43,577 nucleotides of DNA. Source: an uncultured Cytophaga sp. (GTDB lineage: Bacteria > Bacteroidota > Bacteroidia > Cytophagales > Cytophagaceae). The notes under the pieces are model-generated. The model saw only the letters and a program-made list of their open reading frames with translations, had not been told where the DNA came from and did not search any database. The stretch is from NCBI RefSeq assembly GCF_937863595.1, contig NZ_CALMGQ010000092.1, positions 1 to 43,577 of the forward strand. Reading direction: 5' to 3'. The translations under genes were made by a program, and so were the position numbers. Position 1 is the stretch's first letter; the number at the start of each line of letters is the position of its first letter. This document shows positions 1 to 7,290 of the stretch, piece after piece.

Positions 1-2
1 AG

Positions 3-440
3 ATGAATATTTTCGACTTGCAAAATGAGTCTCTAGGGGGCAAAGAAGATGCTTTTTTACCAACAAGGGCGATGATGTTTCCATACCCTGCAGAGCCAGC
101 TTTTGGGTCAACAGTTGCTGAAAATTTTGTTCAATCTGTTAAAGAAAATGATGACGTTGAATTGGATTATTCTATTGAGTCTATTCATTTCATTGATATA
201 TTTCTGGAAGATTTTAAAAATGAAGGATTGTCGGTGGATGATTTTGCAGAAACTATTTTTAAAGCAGGGTACTATGTGGGTGAAATTATGGTAAGACATA
301 GTTTTGGCATGTGGGTAAAACAAGAAGAAGCAGAACTTCCTGCTGGAATTAAAATGATGCCTATCGTTATTAAACTTCCCAATAAACATATTTGTGACCC
401 AATTGTAAAGCGTTTAAAAGATTCAGCAATGGAGATATAG
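3..440 (+). CDS. Conserved-looking protein of unknown function (145 aa, start uncertain)
   Basis: I do not recognise this family. The protein is acidic, has no signal peptide or clear membrane segment, and looks cytoplasmic. Its middle carries a run of mixed hydrophobic and acidic residues (IHFIDIFLEDF, then FAETIFKAGYYVGEIMVR), which suggests an alpha/beta fold. The ATG lies two bases from the window edge and the frame is open to the edge, so the true start could be further upstream. The stop at 438-440 is followed by about 170 bp without a gene and no obvious terminator. Coding is supported by length and a steady amino-acid pattern; the function is open. Confidence 0.7.
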   Translation: MNIFDLQNESLGGKEDAFLPTRAMMFPYPAEPAFGSTVAENFVQSVKENDDVELDYSIESIHFIDIFLEDFKNEGLSVDDFAETIFKAGYYVGEIMVRHSFGMWVKQEEAELPAGIKMMPIVIKLPNKHICDPIVKRLKDSAMEI

Positions 441-609
441 ATAACGTGTCTTATTTTTATAGTGCTGTAACCAAACAAAGAACCGATTAAATTAATATAT
501 TTACATCCAGTTAAATTTATTTTTGTTGGAGTTACTTAAGAATTAAGGAATATAAAATTGAATTTTTAAACACTTTTACATATCATCAACCAATAATTGA
601 ACAACCACA

Positions 610-1275
610 ATGGACAAAGAAAAATTACAACAAAAATTAGAAAAATTTAAAGCAGCAGCAATGGGTTTTATTGGTGCAGGTATTCTTACACAAGGCGCTT
701 TGTATTTTCAACCCAAAGCATCCTATCATGTTCCGAGAATATTGTATCCAGTTTTTGAAATTGCAGGAAACGTAGGCTTAGCAATAGGCATGCTTATGCT
801 TGGTCTTTTTCTGTTATACCTTGGTTTAAATAAATGGAAAAATCATGGCGGTGCTTCAAACCACTATTTAATTATTGGTGCAGTTGGAATCGTACTTTTT
901 TCAGGAATCTTATGGTTTTCGAATAAGCCAAAAGATAAAAGGTCTGCAGCAGAAATACAAGAATCATTTGAAACAGATAGACAACAACAAATAGATAAAA
1001 TAAAAGGTATGGAAAAACCAGACTTTAATAATGTTGAAGTTGAAAATTATATTTTAGATTTTAATGCATTACAAAAAAAGCATTTAGAATATGTGAAATC
1101 GAATGATACCATTGCCTTAGAAAAAAATAGAGCCGAATATGATGCATGGAGAGTACGTAGTACAGACATTTTTTCGAAATTGGAAACAGGTGAAGAAAAG
1201 TATCATCTGTCTCTGTATATGGCTAAATTAGCATTCGAATGGCAAGATGTTGAATTGGACAATACTATTGAATAA
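610..1275 (+). CDS. Membrane protein of unknown function with three TM segments and a soluble C-terminal half
   Basis: The first ~110 residues contain three hydrophobic segments: about residues 17-34 (weak, AAMGFIGAGILTQGALYF), 48-70 (VGLAIGMLMLGLFLLYLGL) and 86-104 (YLIIGAVGIVLFSGILWF). The remaining ~115 residues are charged and helical-looking (ESFETDRQQQIDKIKGMEK and onward) and probably lie in the cytoplasm or periplasm as a coiled-coil-like domain. No enzyme motif is visible. The start is an ATG preceded by an AT-rich leader without a Shine-Dalgarno sequence, as is normal in this phylum. The next gene, a cupin, follows after 53 bp on the same strand and may be cotranscribed. Family not recognised. 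Confidence 0.75.
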   Translation: MDKEKLQQKLEKFKAAAMGFIGAGILTQGALYFQPKASYHVPRILYPVFEIAGNVGLAIGMLMLGLFLLYLGLNKWKNHGGASNHYLIIGAVGIVLFSGILWFSNKPKDKRSAAEIQESFETDRQQQIDKIKGMEKPDFNNVEVENYILDFNALQKKHLEYVKSNDTIALEKNRAEYDAWRVRSTDIFSKLETGEEKYHLSLYMAKLAFEWQDVELDNTIE

Positions 1276-1328
1276 ATTTAAAATTCAACTTCATAATAGA
1301 AATTTAAATAATTAAAAATACATACAAA

Positions 1329-1667
1329 ATGAAAACAGCTTCTTTAAGAAATGAAATGCTTTACAATGAAGAGAAGGTTGCGATCAAAGTATTGATGGAA
1401 ACTGAAACATCGAAGGAAATCAGAATTATGTTTCGTAAAGGACAATCCATGAAAGAACACAAAGCTGGCTTTCCGATTACCGTTGAAGTACACCAAGGAA
1501 CGATTGCCTTTGGTGTAAATGGCGAGGTGTTGAAGTTGGTAGCGGGCGATTTGATTTACTTAGATGCTAACGTTCCGCATGATTTATTTGCAGAAGAAGA
1601 TAGTATGGTAAGGCTAACTTTATCAAAGTTTGATTCAATAGCACGCGTAGAAAAAGTAGTTGATTAG
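1329..1667 (+). CDS. Small cupin-domain protein
   Basis: A 112-residue single-domain cupin. The double-stranded beta-helix pattern is readable: a first motif region with H43 and then VEVHQG around residues 51-56, a hydrophobic strand with GEVLKLVAGDLIYLDA near 67-82 (the G-D-x-x-Y/F-x-P/A turn typical of cupin motif 2), and VPHDLFAEEDS with a histidine near residue 85. Such proteins usually bind a metal through the histidines and act as small isomerases, dioxygenases or sensors; the substrate cannot be told from sequence. It has no signal peptide, so it is cytoplasmic. It follows the membrane-protein gene by 53 bp. Fold confident, function not. Confidence 0.8.
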   Translation: MKTASLRNEMLYNEEKVAIKVLMETETSKEIRIMFRKGQSMKEHKAGFPITVEVHQGTIAFGVNGEVLKLVAGDLIYLDANVPHDLFAEEDSMVRLTLSKFDSIARVEKVVD

Positions 1668-1771
1668 GTAATGACTCCAGAGGAATTAAATAATTATTGT
1701 AAAACATCGCTAGATACAAAATGATATTAGCGGTTCGTATCTAGCTAACTCAAAAACTTATTTGAAAGCTC

Positions 1772-1900
1772 ATGTTATCTAATAGACTAAGGTGGAAAGA
1801 TGAACCAAATAGACCGTGTTCTGTTTGTTACCGACTACGGTCTACGTTAAAAGAGTTAAGCTTAAAAGCAGTAGCATATTATTTAATGAAAATAATTTAA
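1772..1900 (+). CDS. Possible 42-aa basic protein with a CxxC motif, ending at a terminator
   Basis: An ATG at 1772 opens a 42-codon frame ending TAA at 1898-1900. The product is basic, contains the run DEPNRPCSVCYRLRSTLKEL (CxxC at residues 16-19) and has no membrane segment. A good intrinsic terminator begins 3 bp after the stop, which is the arrangement expected for a real gene or for the end of a transcribed RNA. Against it: the ORF is short, the family is unknown, and an inverted repeat (1810-1817 with 1837-1844) lies inside it, so the region could instead be a non-coding RNA or the decayed tail of an older gene. A 17-codon ORF at 1671 (MTPEELNNYCKTSLDTK) lies just upstream. Confidence 0.3.
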   Translation: MLSNRLRWKDEPNRPCSVCYRLRSTLKELSLKAVAYYLMKII

Positions 1901-1902
1901 TT

Positions 1903-1931
1903 GCGCTTTACAATGGTAGAGCGCATTTTTT
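1903..1931 (+). terminator. Rho-independent terminator
   Basis: A 9-bp stem (GCGCTTTAC at 1903-1911 pairs with GTAGAGCGC at 1916-1924, one G-U pair) with a 4-nt AATG loop is followed by A and six Ts (1926-1931). It ends whatever is transcribed from the cupin or the 42-aa ORF. It also covers the TTG at 1901 and the ATG at 1913, which makes those poor start codons for the downstream MarC gene. Confidence 0.75.
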
Positions 1932-1993
1932 GTGTATTTTTATACAATTCCAATTTATTTCTTAAAGAGGCAAGGCAATTAATAATCACATAT

Positions 1994-2689
1994 ATGACAA
2001 TTAACTTTTATTCCTTTATACATATTGTTTTTGTAAGTTTTATAGCTCTTTTTCCTGTTATAAATCCATTTGGTAGTGCATTCATTGTAAGTCGTTATTT
2101 TTCTGACTTAACACCTAAGGAGAAGGTGCATGCAGTAAAACGCATTGTTTTATATGCTTTCACATTATGTTTATTTACATTGCTTGTTGGTCATTGGATA
2201 TTAGAATTATTCGGAATATCTATTCCCATTGTTCAATTGGCTGGTGGTATCATGATTTGTAAAACAGGATGGGATTTTCTGTCATCATCCAAACAAGCTG
2301 ATGATGAAAATGTAAAACTTGCAAACCAAGTGGGTCATTTAAACCAACAAACTAAAGTTGAAAATCAACTTTTCTACCCAATTACATTTCCTATTACTAC
2401 AGGTGCAGGTACCATATCTGTTCTTTTTACATTGAGTGCACATGGTACAAATAAAAATCTCTATCAATATTTTGTCAACACAGGAGCAATATTGATAGCT
2501 GTTCTTGCAATGTGTGTGTTGATTTTTTTATGTTATGTAAATGCAAATAGATTGATTCGATATTTAGGTTCACAACGAGAACAGATCATTAACAACATTA
2601 TGGCTTTTCTAATTTTTTGCGTTGGCTTACAAATAGCTGTTGAAGGGATCACTCAATTAATTCTTCCATTCACACAAGCTGGACGTTAA
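1994..2689 (+). CDS. MarC-family integral membrane protein
   Basis: MarC (UPF0056) family protein of 231 residues from the ATG at 1994. About six hydrophobic segments are visible, beginning with YSFIHIVFVSFIALFPVINP; the FPVINPFGSAF motif after the first segment and the repeat-like FPITTGAGTISVLF motif in the second half (an NP-like and a TTGAG re-entrant pair) are hallmarks of the family. Members sit in the inner membrane; they were once linked to multiple antibiotic resistance but their transport substrate is not established. A longer frame runs back to a TTG at 1901, but that start lies in the terminator hairpin, and the extra 31 residues do not resemble a MarC N-terminus. The 230-residue length fits the family. 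Confidence 0.85.
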   Translation: MTINFYSFIHIVFVSFIALFPVINPFGSAFIVSRYFSDLTPKEKVHAVKRIVLYAFTLCLFTLLVGHWILELFGISIPIVQLAGGIMICKTGWDFLSSSKQADDENVKLANQVGHLNQQTKVENQLFYPITFPITTGAGTISVLFTLSAHGTNKNLYQYFVNTGAILIAVLAMCVLIFLCYVNANRLIRYLGSQREQIINNIMAFLIFCVGLQIAVEGITQLILPFTQAGR

Positions 2690-2845
2690 TTAGATAGGTA
2701 TTCTACAATAGGTAAAATGGATTACAATACTATTGTAAATCCATAATAATTTATTTTTATAAATAATTGTGCAAAAAAAATAAGCCATCGAATCCTTAAT
2801 TTATTTGATCCTTTTTTAGCACTTTCTAAAATAATCCGTTTCGGA

Positions 2846-2869
2846 GTAAAAAATTATTAAATTTTTTAC
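2846..2869. repeat. Perfect 10-bp inverted repeat
   Basis: GTAAAAAATT (2846-2855) and AATTTTTTAC (2860-2869) are exact reverse complements with a 4-base ATTA spacer. It could be a weak hairpin, a protein-binding site, or the 5' boundary of the structured stretch that follows. Almost all pairs are A-T, so stability as RNA is low. Confidence 0.6.
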
Positions 2870-2933
2870 TGTTGCTTATACCTGCTATCAACCAACACAA
2901 CCCTTTCCAAGGGAATTTAAACTGTGTACATGG

Positions 2934-2979
2934 AAACTACAACTCGCAAACCCATTGAGCTGCGGTGTAGTAGTTTTTT
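2934..2979 (+). terminator. Terminator-like hairpin with a T run, possible end of a small RNA
   Basis: AAACTAC (2934-2940) pairs with GTAGTTT (2970-2976), and CGCA (2945-2948) with TGCG (2961-2964), giving a two-part stem with an internal loop, followed by a T run to 2979. It lies about 245 bp past the MarC stop, which is long for that gene's own terminator, so an independent short transcript from about 2870-2980 is an alternative reading. Confidence 0.45.
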
Positions 2980-3290
2980 CATGAATACATTGAACTTCTT
3001 TTACTAACAAATTATTTATTCTAGTTTTTTGTATTCATGCGATCATGTAGAGTAGTTGCTAATTCATTTTTATAGCGCCTGAAATATGTATAGATTAAAA
3101 AAAAATCCTTTGCTGCAGCAACAGATCAAACCTAATACAATAATTTAGATTTAATACAGAGTTTAATCGTATTATTATATAAAGTGCGTTTTGAAATAAA
3201 AAAATAAATACAATTTATTCAAATGAAATACTATAACCCTTGTGTGTTGAAATTGAATGAATCGTAGAACGATGATATATAAGTACCACT

Positions 3291-4964
3291 ATGTTTACAC
3301 ATTTTAACGAACTTGAAAAAAGGGTTCACTATCCCAAAGATCGAAAATTTCATGTTGAATTAAAGCCTATAGGTTTTCTTCTTTTGGGTGCTTTATTTAT
3401 TGGTACTATTGGAATAGCATGCCTGCAGTATGTGTTGTTTGGATTGCCTACTGATCCTTCGCTAGCGCTATTGAATACAGCTAGTGTAAGCGTTAAAGGC
3501 TTTCCTTTATGGATAATTAGTTGTCATTGGATTAATTTTTTCTTTTTAACGATTTTAATTTGCAGCGGGCTATCCATATTATTTGATCATCCCAGATTGT
3601 ATTTTAATAAAGGCTGTAAGCCAGGTTCAGAATGGTTGAAGTTTACGCCGATAGTTGTGCCAAAAGATTCTTTATGGACAGCAAAAGACGATGCTCGATA
3701 TATTAGTCCACTGATTGGTTTACCTGGCTTTAGGCATACCGTTGGCATAGCTAGAGGTTGGCATTTTATTCACGTTCCTTTTTTTATTTTGAACGGAATT
3801 GTGTTTGTAGTATTGTTATTCATGGGAGACCAATGGCAACGAATTGTGCCGACATCATGGCAAATAATCCCCGATGCTTGGAGTGTGTTTGTGCATTATG
3901 CCACCTTGCATATGCCTATAGAGCCGAATGGGTTTTATCAATACAATGCCTTACAGCAGATTTCGTATTTTGTAGTTATTTTTATTTTAGCACCACTAGC
4001 AATACTAACTGGTTTATGCATGTCGCCAGCTATTGACAGTAGATTTCACAGACTTACTATGTTATTTGGGAACAGGCAAGGAGCAAGGTCTGTACACTTT
4101 TTAGTAATGTTGGCTTATGTTGGGTTTGAAATAATACATGTTTCTATGGTTGCTGCTTCTGGCTTGGTTCGCAACATGAATCATATTACAGTGGGTACAG
4201 ATCATCCAACGGATAAAACAGGGGTTTTTATTGGCTTCGGAATTGTTCTTTTTACCATTGGTTTCTTAATCTATGCGCACTGGGTGTCATGGAACAAACC
4301 TCGTTGGGTACAAAAAACGAGTGCTCGAATTAATGACAACTTATGGAGAATGACAATCAATAAATTAAAACCGAGACCGTATTTTAAAAAAGAAGACATC
4401 TCGCCATTTTTCTGGCCCAACGGAAAGCTTCCAACAAGCTCTAAAGTTTGGAAAGAATTGGCAGAGAATGATTTTAAGGATTACAAACTTAAAGTGGGTG
4501 GCTTAGTCCAAAATCCGGTAGAACTATCGCTTGATGATCTTAAAAGACTGAATAAAGAACAACATATAACTATGCATCACTGTATACAAGGTTGGAGTGG
4601 GGTTGCAGAATGGGGCGGTTTGCCGATTAAAGATTTGATAAACCTTGTGAAGCCCGATCCATCGGTAACAACGGTTGCATTTTATTCTTTTGGCGAAGGG
4701 CTTTTGGGCGGTGTTTATTACGATACGCATACATTAGATAACTGCTTAAAACCTGGTTCAATACTGGCTTGGGAAATGAATTATGAACCTCTCACTGTTG
4801 TATACGGCGCACCGTTGAGGTTACGTGTAGAAAATCAATTGGGTTATAAAATGGTTAAATGGATAGAGCGAATTGAATTTTTGCAATCCCACGAATCTGT
4901 AGGGAAAGGTTTTGGAGGTAAAAATGAGGACGATGAATATTTTGATTTGATCGCGAATACCTAA
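3291..4964 (+). CDS. Cytochrome b561-like membrane domain fused to a molybdopterin oxidoreductase domain
   Basis: A 557-residue fusion. Residues 1-335 contain about six membrane segments (roughly 27-50, 72-97, 157-179, 222-246, 264-290, 309-333) with membrane histidines H79, H158, H161, H269, H283 and H330, as in b561-type heme cytochromes. Residues ~375-557 are a sulfite-oxidase/MsrP-type molybdopterin domain: MHHCIQGWSGVAEWGGLPI has C431 where the molybdenum-ligating cysteine of this superfamily stands, followed by the expected WGG-P turn, a YYDTHTLD segment and a YGAPLRLRVENQLGYKMVKW closing motif. A likely role is electron transfer between the quinone pool and a molybdenum site that oxidises or reduces a small substrate (sulfite, sulfoxide or similar); the substrate is unknown. 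No Tat signal is present, and positive residues flank both the N-terminus and the post-TM6 linker. It stands alone on the + strand, upstream of the two-component genes. Confidence 0.85.
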   Translation: MFTHFNELEKRVHYPKDRKFHVELKPIGFLLLGALFIGTIGIACLQYVLFGLPTDPSLALLNTASVSVKGFPLWIISCHWINFFFLTILICSGLSILFDHPRLYFNKGCKPGSEWLKFTPIVVPKDSLWTAKDDARYISPLIGLPGFRHTVGIARGWHFIHVPFFILNGIVFVVLLFMGDQWQRIVPTSWQIIPDAWSVFVHYATLHMPIEPNGFYQYNALQQISYFVVIFILAPLAILTGLCMSPAIDSRFHRLTMLFGNRQGARSVHFLVMLAYVGFEIIHVSMVAASGLVRNMNHITVGTDHPTDKTGVFIGFGIVLFTIGFLIYAHWVSWNKPRWVQKTSARINDNLWRMTINKLKPRPYFKKEDISPFFWPNGKLPTSSKVWKELAENDFKDYKLKVGGLVQNPVELSLDDLKRLNKEQHITMHHCIQGWSGVAEWGGLPIKDLINLVKPDPSVTTVAFYSFGEGLLGGVYYDTHTLDNCLKPGSILAWEMNYEPLTVVYGAPLRLRVENQLGYKMVKWIERIEFLQSHESVGKGFGGKNEDDEYFDLIANT

Positions 4965-5088
4965 TGCAAATAAGTTATAATGGAATACGCTGAATAAACG
5001 CTGTTGTATGTTTTTTTTCGTGTTTGTCTCTTTTCGACCAATCACTTGCTAAAAAAAATGTACCAAAGTTCAAATGCGCCAAAGTAGA

Positions 5089-5118
5089 ATTGAGTCTTTT
5101 TTTTATAAGAGACTCAAT
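5089..5118. promoter_or_regulatory. Inverted repeat upstream of the response-regulator gene
   Basis: ATTGAGTCT (5089-5097) and AGACTCAAT (5110-5118) are exact reverse complements separated by 12 bases rich in T. It lies between the molybdopterin gene stop and the ATG at 5151. It may be a weak terminator for the upstream gene, since only a short T-rich tail (CCTTTCATATT) follows, or an operator for the two-component operon. A -7-like TATCTTTA sits at 5139-5146. Confidence 0.5.
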
Positions 5119-5150
5119 CCTTTCATATTAAGAATGTGTATCTTTACTTT

Positions 5151-5831
5151 ATGGAAATATTAATAGTCGAAGACGATCAACGTGTTGCAGAACTTATTCA
5201 AAGAGGTTTAAGTGAGCAAGGGTTTAATGCGACCATTGCCTATGATGGGCTTTCCGGTAAAAAAATGGCTTTGCAAAATAATTTCGATTTAATCATTACG
5301 GATATTATTTTGCCTAAAATGGACGGTTTGGATTTATGTAAAGAAATTCGACAGTACAAACCCGACACGCCCATCATTATGTTGACAGCCTTAGGCACTA
5401 CCGATGATAAGGTAGAAGGCTTTGATGCAGGTGCAGACGATTATTTGGTTAAGCCCTTCGAGATGCGCGAATTGATTGTTCGTATTCGCGTATTGATTAA
5501 TCGCAATAACCGAGTTCGAACGACAAGTAATAGTATTTTGAAGTATGCAGATCTAGAAATGAATTTGCTTACAAAAATTGTAAAACGGAATGATATTGAA
5601 ATAAATTTAACGCCTAAGGAATTTAATTTATTGGAATTTATGCTTCAAAATCCGGAGCGTGTTTTATCTCGTGTTGAAATTGCTGAAAAAGTGTGGAATA
5701 CCCATTTTGATACAGGTACTAATTTTATTGATGTGTACATCAATTATGTTCGTAAGAAAGTTGATAAGAATTTTGACAAGAAACTCATTCATACAAAATC
5801 GGGTATGGGTTTTATTTTTAAAGCGGAATGA
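5151..5831 (+). CDS. OmpR-family response regulator of a metal-efflux locus
   Basis: A 226-residue regulator with an N-terminal receiver domain (acidic pocket VEDD at residues 6-9, phospho-acceptor D51 in LIITDIILPKMDG, conserved T and K in the TALGTTDD and LVKPFEMREL segments) and a C-terminal OmpR/PhoB winged helix (LTPKEFNLLEFMLQNPERVLSR, ending GMGFIFK). The start is set at the ATG of MEILIVEDD (5151), because the receiver fold begins there; a frame-open ATG 15 bases earlier adds only five residues. The gene overlaps the downstream kinase gene by an ATGA, so the two are translationally coupled. The following TolC/adaptor/RND genes suggest a CusR/CzcR-like role, with metal as the likely signal. 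Its likely binding site is the repeat array at 7196-7239. Confidence 0.93.
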   Translation: MEILIVEDDQRVAELIQRGLSEQGFNATIAYDGLSGKKMALQNNFDLIITDIILPKMDGLDLCKEIRQYKPDTPIIMLTALGTTDDKVEGFDAGADDYLVKPFEMRELIVRIRVLINRNNRVRTTSNSILKYADLEMNLLTKIVKRNDIEINLTPKEFNLLEFMLQNPERVLSRVEIAEKVWNTHFDTGTNFIDVYINYVRKKVDKNFDKKLIHTKSGMGFIFKAE

Positions 5832-7192
5832 AAATACGCACAAAACTAACCCTACTGTTTACATTTATTACGGCAACTATTTTGTTGGTTTTTGCTTTTG
5901 TTATTTATTATTCAGCAAAAGAAAATAGAAAAAATGAATTTTATGCGGTATTGAAAAATGAAGCCATTACAAAGGCAAATTTATTTTTTGATATAAAAAT
6001 AAAAACGAATACCCTTCAACACATTTATAATAAAAACCGTCAGCTGCTAAATGAAGTAGAGGTTGCTATTTATGATAGTACTTTTACCTTAATTTACCAC
6101 GATGCCATTGATATTGATGTGGTGAAAGAGACTCCTGAAATGTTGGAAGCCATTTATCAAAAAGGGGAGTTGCAATTCTATCAAGAGAAATGGCAGATTG
6201 TGGGATTAAGATATCCGTATGAAGGACAAACGTATGTAATAACTGCTACAGCTTACGATCAATATGGATACAATAAACTAACAAACTTGTTTAATACCAT
6301 TGTATTTGTTTTTATTATTTCAATTGTTTTTATATATGTAGCGGGTCGATATTTCTCTAAAAGGGCTTTCGCTCCCGTTATGGAAATGACGGAGAAAGCA
6401 AAAATGATTTCGGCTACAAATCTTGATTTGCGACTTTCTGGTAGTGGAAGTAAAGATGAATTATCTGAATTGGCAAACGCATTTAATGAAATGCTTGTGC
6501 GATTGGAAAATTCCTTTGAAGCCCAAAAACACTTTGTTTCAAATATTTCACATGAATTGCGTACGCCACTTTCAGCAATCATTGCAGAGCTGGAATTAGC
6601 ATCAGACATTGAAGGCGATATAGAGAAGTATAAATCTGCGATACGTTATACACTGAATGATTCAAAAAAATTGGTTCGTTTGTCCAATAGCTTACTTGAT
6701 TTTGCAAAAGCCAGTTACGACCCATCTGAAATTTCATTTAAAGAAATACGATTGGATGAAATTTTATTGGATGCACGTCACCAAGTAATGCAATCAAATA
6801 CAAGCTATAACATTGATATACATTTTGATGACGAATTCGAGCATGAAGAGCAAGTTATTATTAAAGGGAATGAATATCTATTAAAAGTCGCTTTTAAAAA
6901 CTTATTTGAAAATGGTTGTAAATTTTCAGATAATAAGCGGTGCAAGGTTTCGATCTCTATTCGTGATGGAAAAATGATTTTAGATTTTTCAAATACGGGT
7001 GTTGAAATTTCAGCATTTGATCAAGAGCATTTATTTGTTCCATTTTTTAGAGGCGAAAGTCAAAAAAATGTAGAAGGGCATGGCATCGGACTTCCTCTTA
7101 CTAAAAAAATTATCCTCTTGCATAAGGGTACCATACATGTTACTTCAACCCATAATAAAACTGATTTTATCGTAGAATTACAAACCATTTAA
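5828..7192 (+). CDS. Sensor histidine kinase, partner of the OmpR-type regulator
   Basis: A 454-residue inner-membrane kinase. TM1 is about residues 8-28, a ~125-residue periplasmic sensor region follows, then TM2 at about 153-174, a HAMP linker, the HisKA helix with phospho-acceptor H242 (SNISHELRTPLS), and a HATPase domain with N box NLFENGCKFSD, G1-like SNTGVEI and G2 GHGIGLPLTKKI. Domain order and length are those of CusS-like kinases. The start ATG overlaps the stop of the regulator gene, a strong sign of one operon. The periplasmic part has no histidine- or methionine-rich cluster that would point to a particular metal, so the signal is inferred only from the efflux genes downstream. 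Confidence 0.93.
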   Translation: MKIRTKLTLLFTFITATILLVFAFVIYYSAKENRKNEFYAVLKNEAITKANLFFDIKIKTNTLQHIYNKNRQLLNEVEVAIYDSTFTLIYHDAIDIDVVKETPEMLEAIYQKGELQFYQEKWQIVGLRYPYEGQTYVITATAYDQYGYNKLTNLFNTIVFVFIISIVFIYVAGRYFSKRAFAPVMEMTEKAKMISATNLDLRLSGSGSKDELSELANAFNEMLVRLENSFEAQKHFVSNISHELRTPLSAIIAELELASDIEGDIEKYKSAIRYTLNDSKKLVRLSNSLLDFAKASYDPSEISFKEIRLDEILLDARHQVMQSNTSYNIDIHFDDEFEHEEQVIIKGNEYLLKVAFKNLFENGCKFSDNKRCKVSISIRDGKMILDFSNTGVEISAFDQEHLFVPFFRGESQKNVEGHGIGLPLTKKIILLHKGTIHVTSTHNKTDFIVELQTI

Positions 7193-7195
7193 GAG

Positions 7196-7239
7196 TTCTA
7201 ATGACTTTCTAATGATTTTTTAGTGCTTTTCTAACCATC
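7196..7239 (+). promoter_or_regulatory. Four tandem 11-bp repeats, likely response-regulator operator
   Basis: Directly after the kinase stop there are four head-to-tail 11-bp units: TTCTAATGACT (7196), TTCTAATGATT (7207), TTTTAGTGCTT (7218) and TTCTAACCATC (7229). An 11-bp direct-repeat period is what OmpR/PhoB-family regulators recognise on one face of the helix. The array lies 52 bp before the ATG of the TolC-like gene, where an activator would bind. A GAATTTTG -7-like element is at 7258-7265. The repeat is directly visible; the binding protein is inferred. Confidence 0.6.
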
Positions 7240-7290
7240 TATTGGTGAATATAAACGGAATTTTGTATTCAATTTATAGACTAGTGTAGG

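Larger units (their letters stand above)
2690..3290. other. 601-bp intergenic region with several hairpins, no convincing gene
   Basis: No ORF of useful length is present. The stretch holds a perfect inverted repeat at 2846-2869, a short CCCTT/AAGGG hairpin at 2901-2913 and a terminator-like hairpin at 2934-2979. Together they could be the end of the MarC transcript or a small structured RNA. The last ~300 bp (2980-3290) are AT-rich with homopolymer A runs and should contain the promoter of the b561-molybdopterin gene; I could not pick a clear -33/-7 pair. Confidence 0.6.

Noticed and set aside
5089..5118. Inverted repeat read as a strong terminator for the molybdopterin gene
   Set aside because: The stem is followed by CCTTTCATATT, not a continuous T run, so I list it only as a repeat or possible operator.
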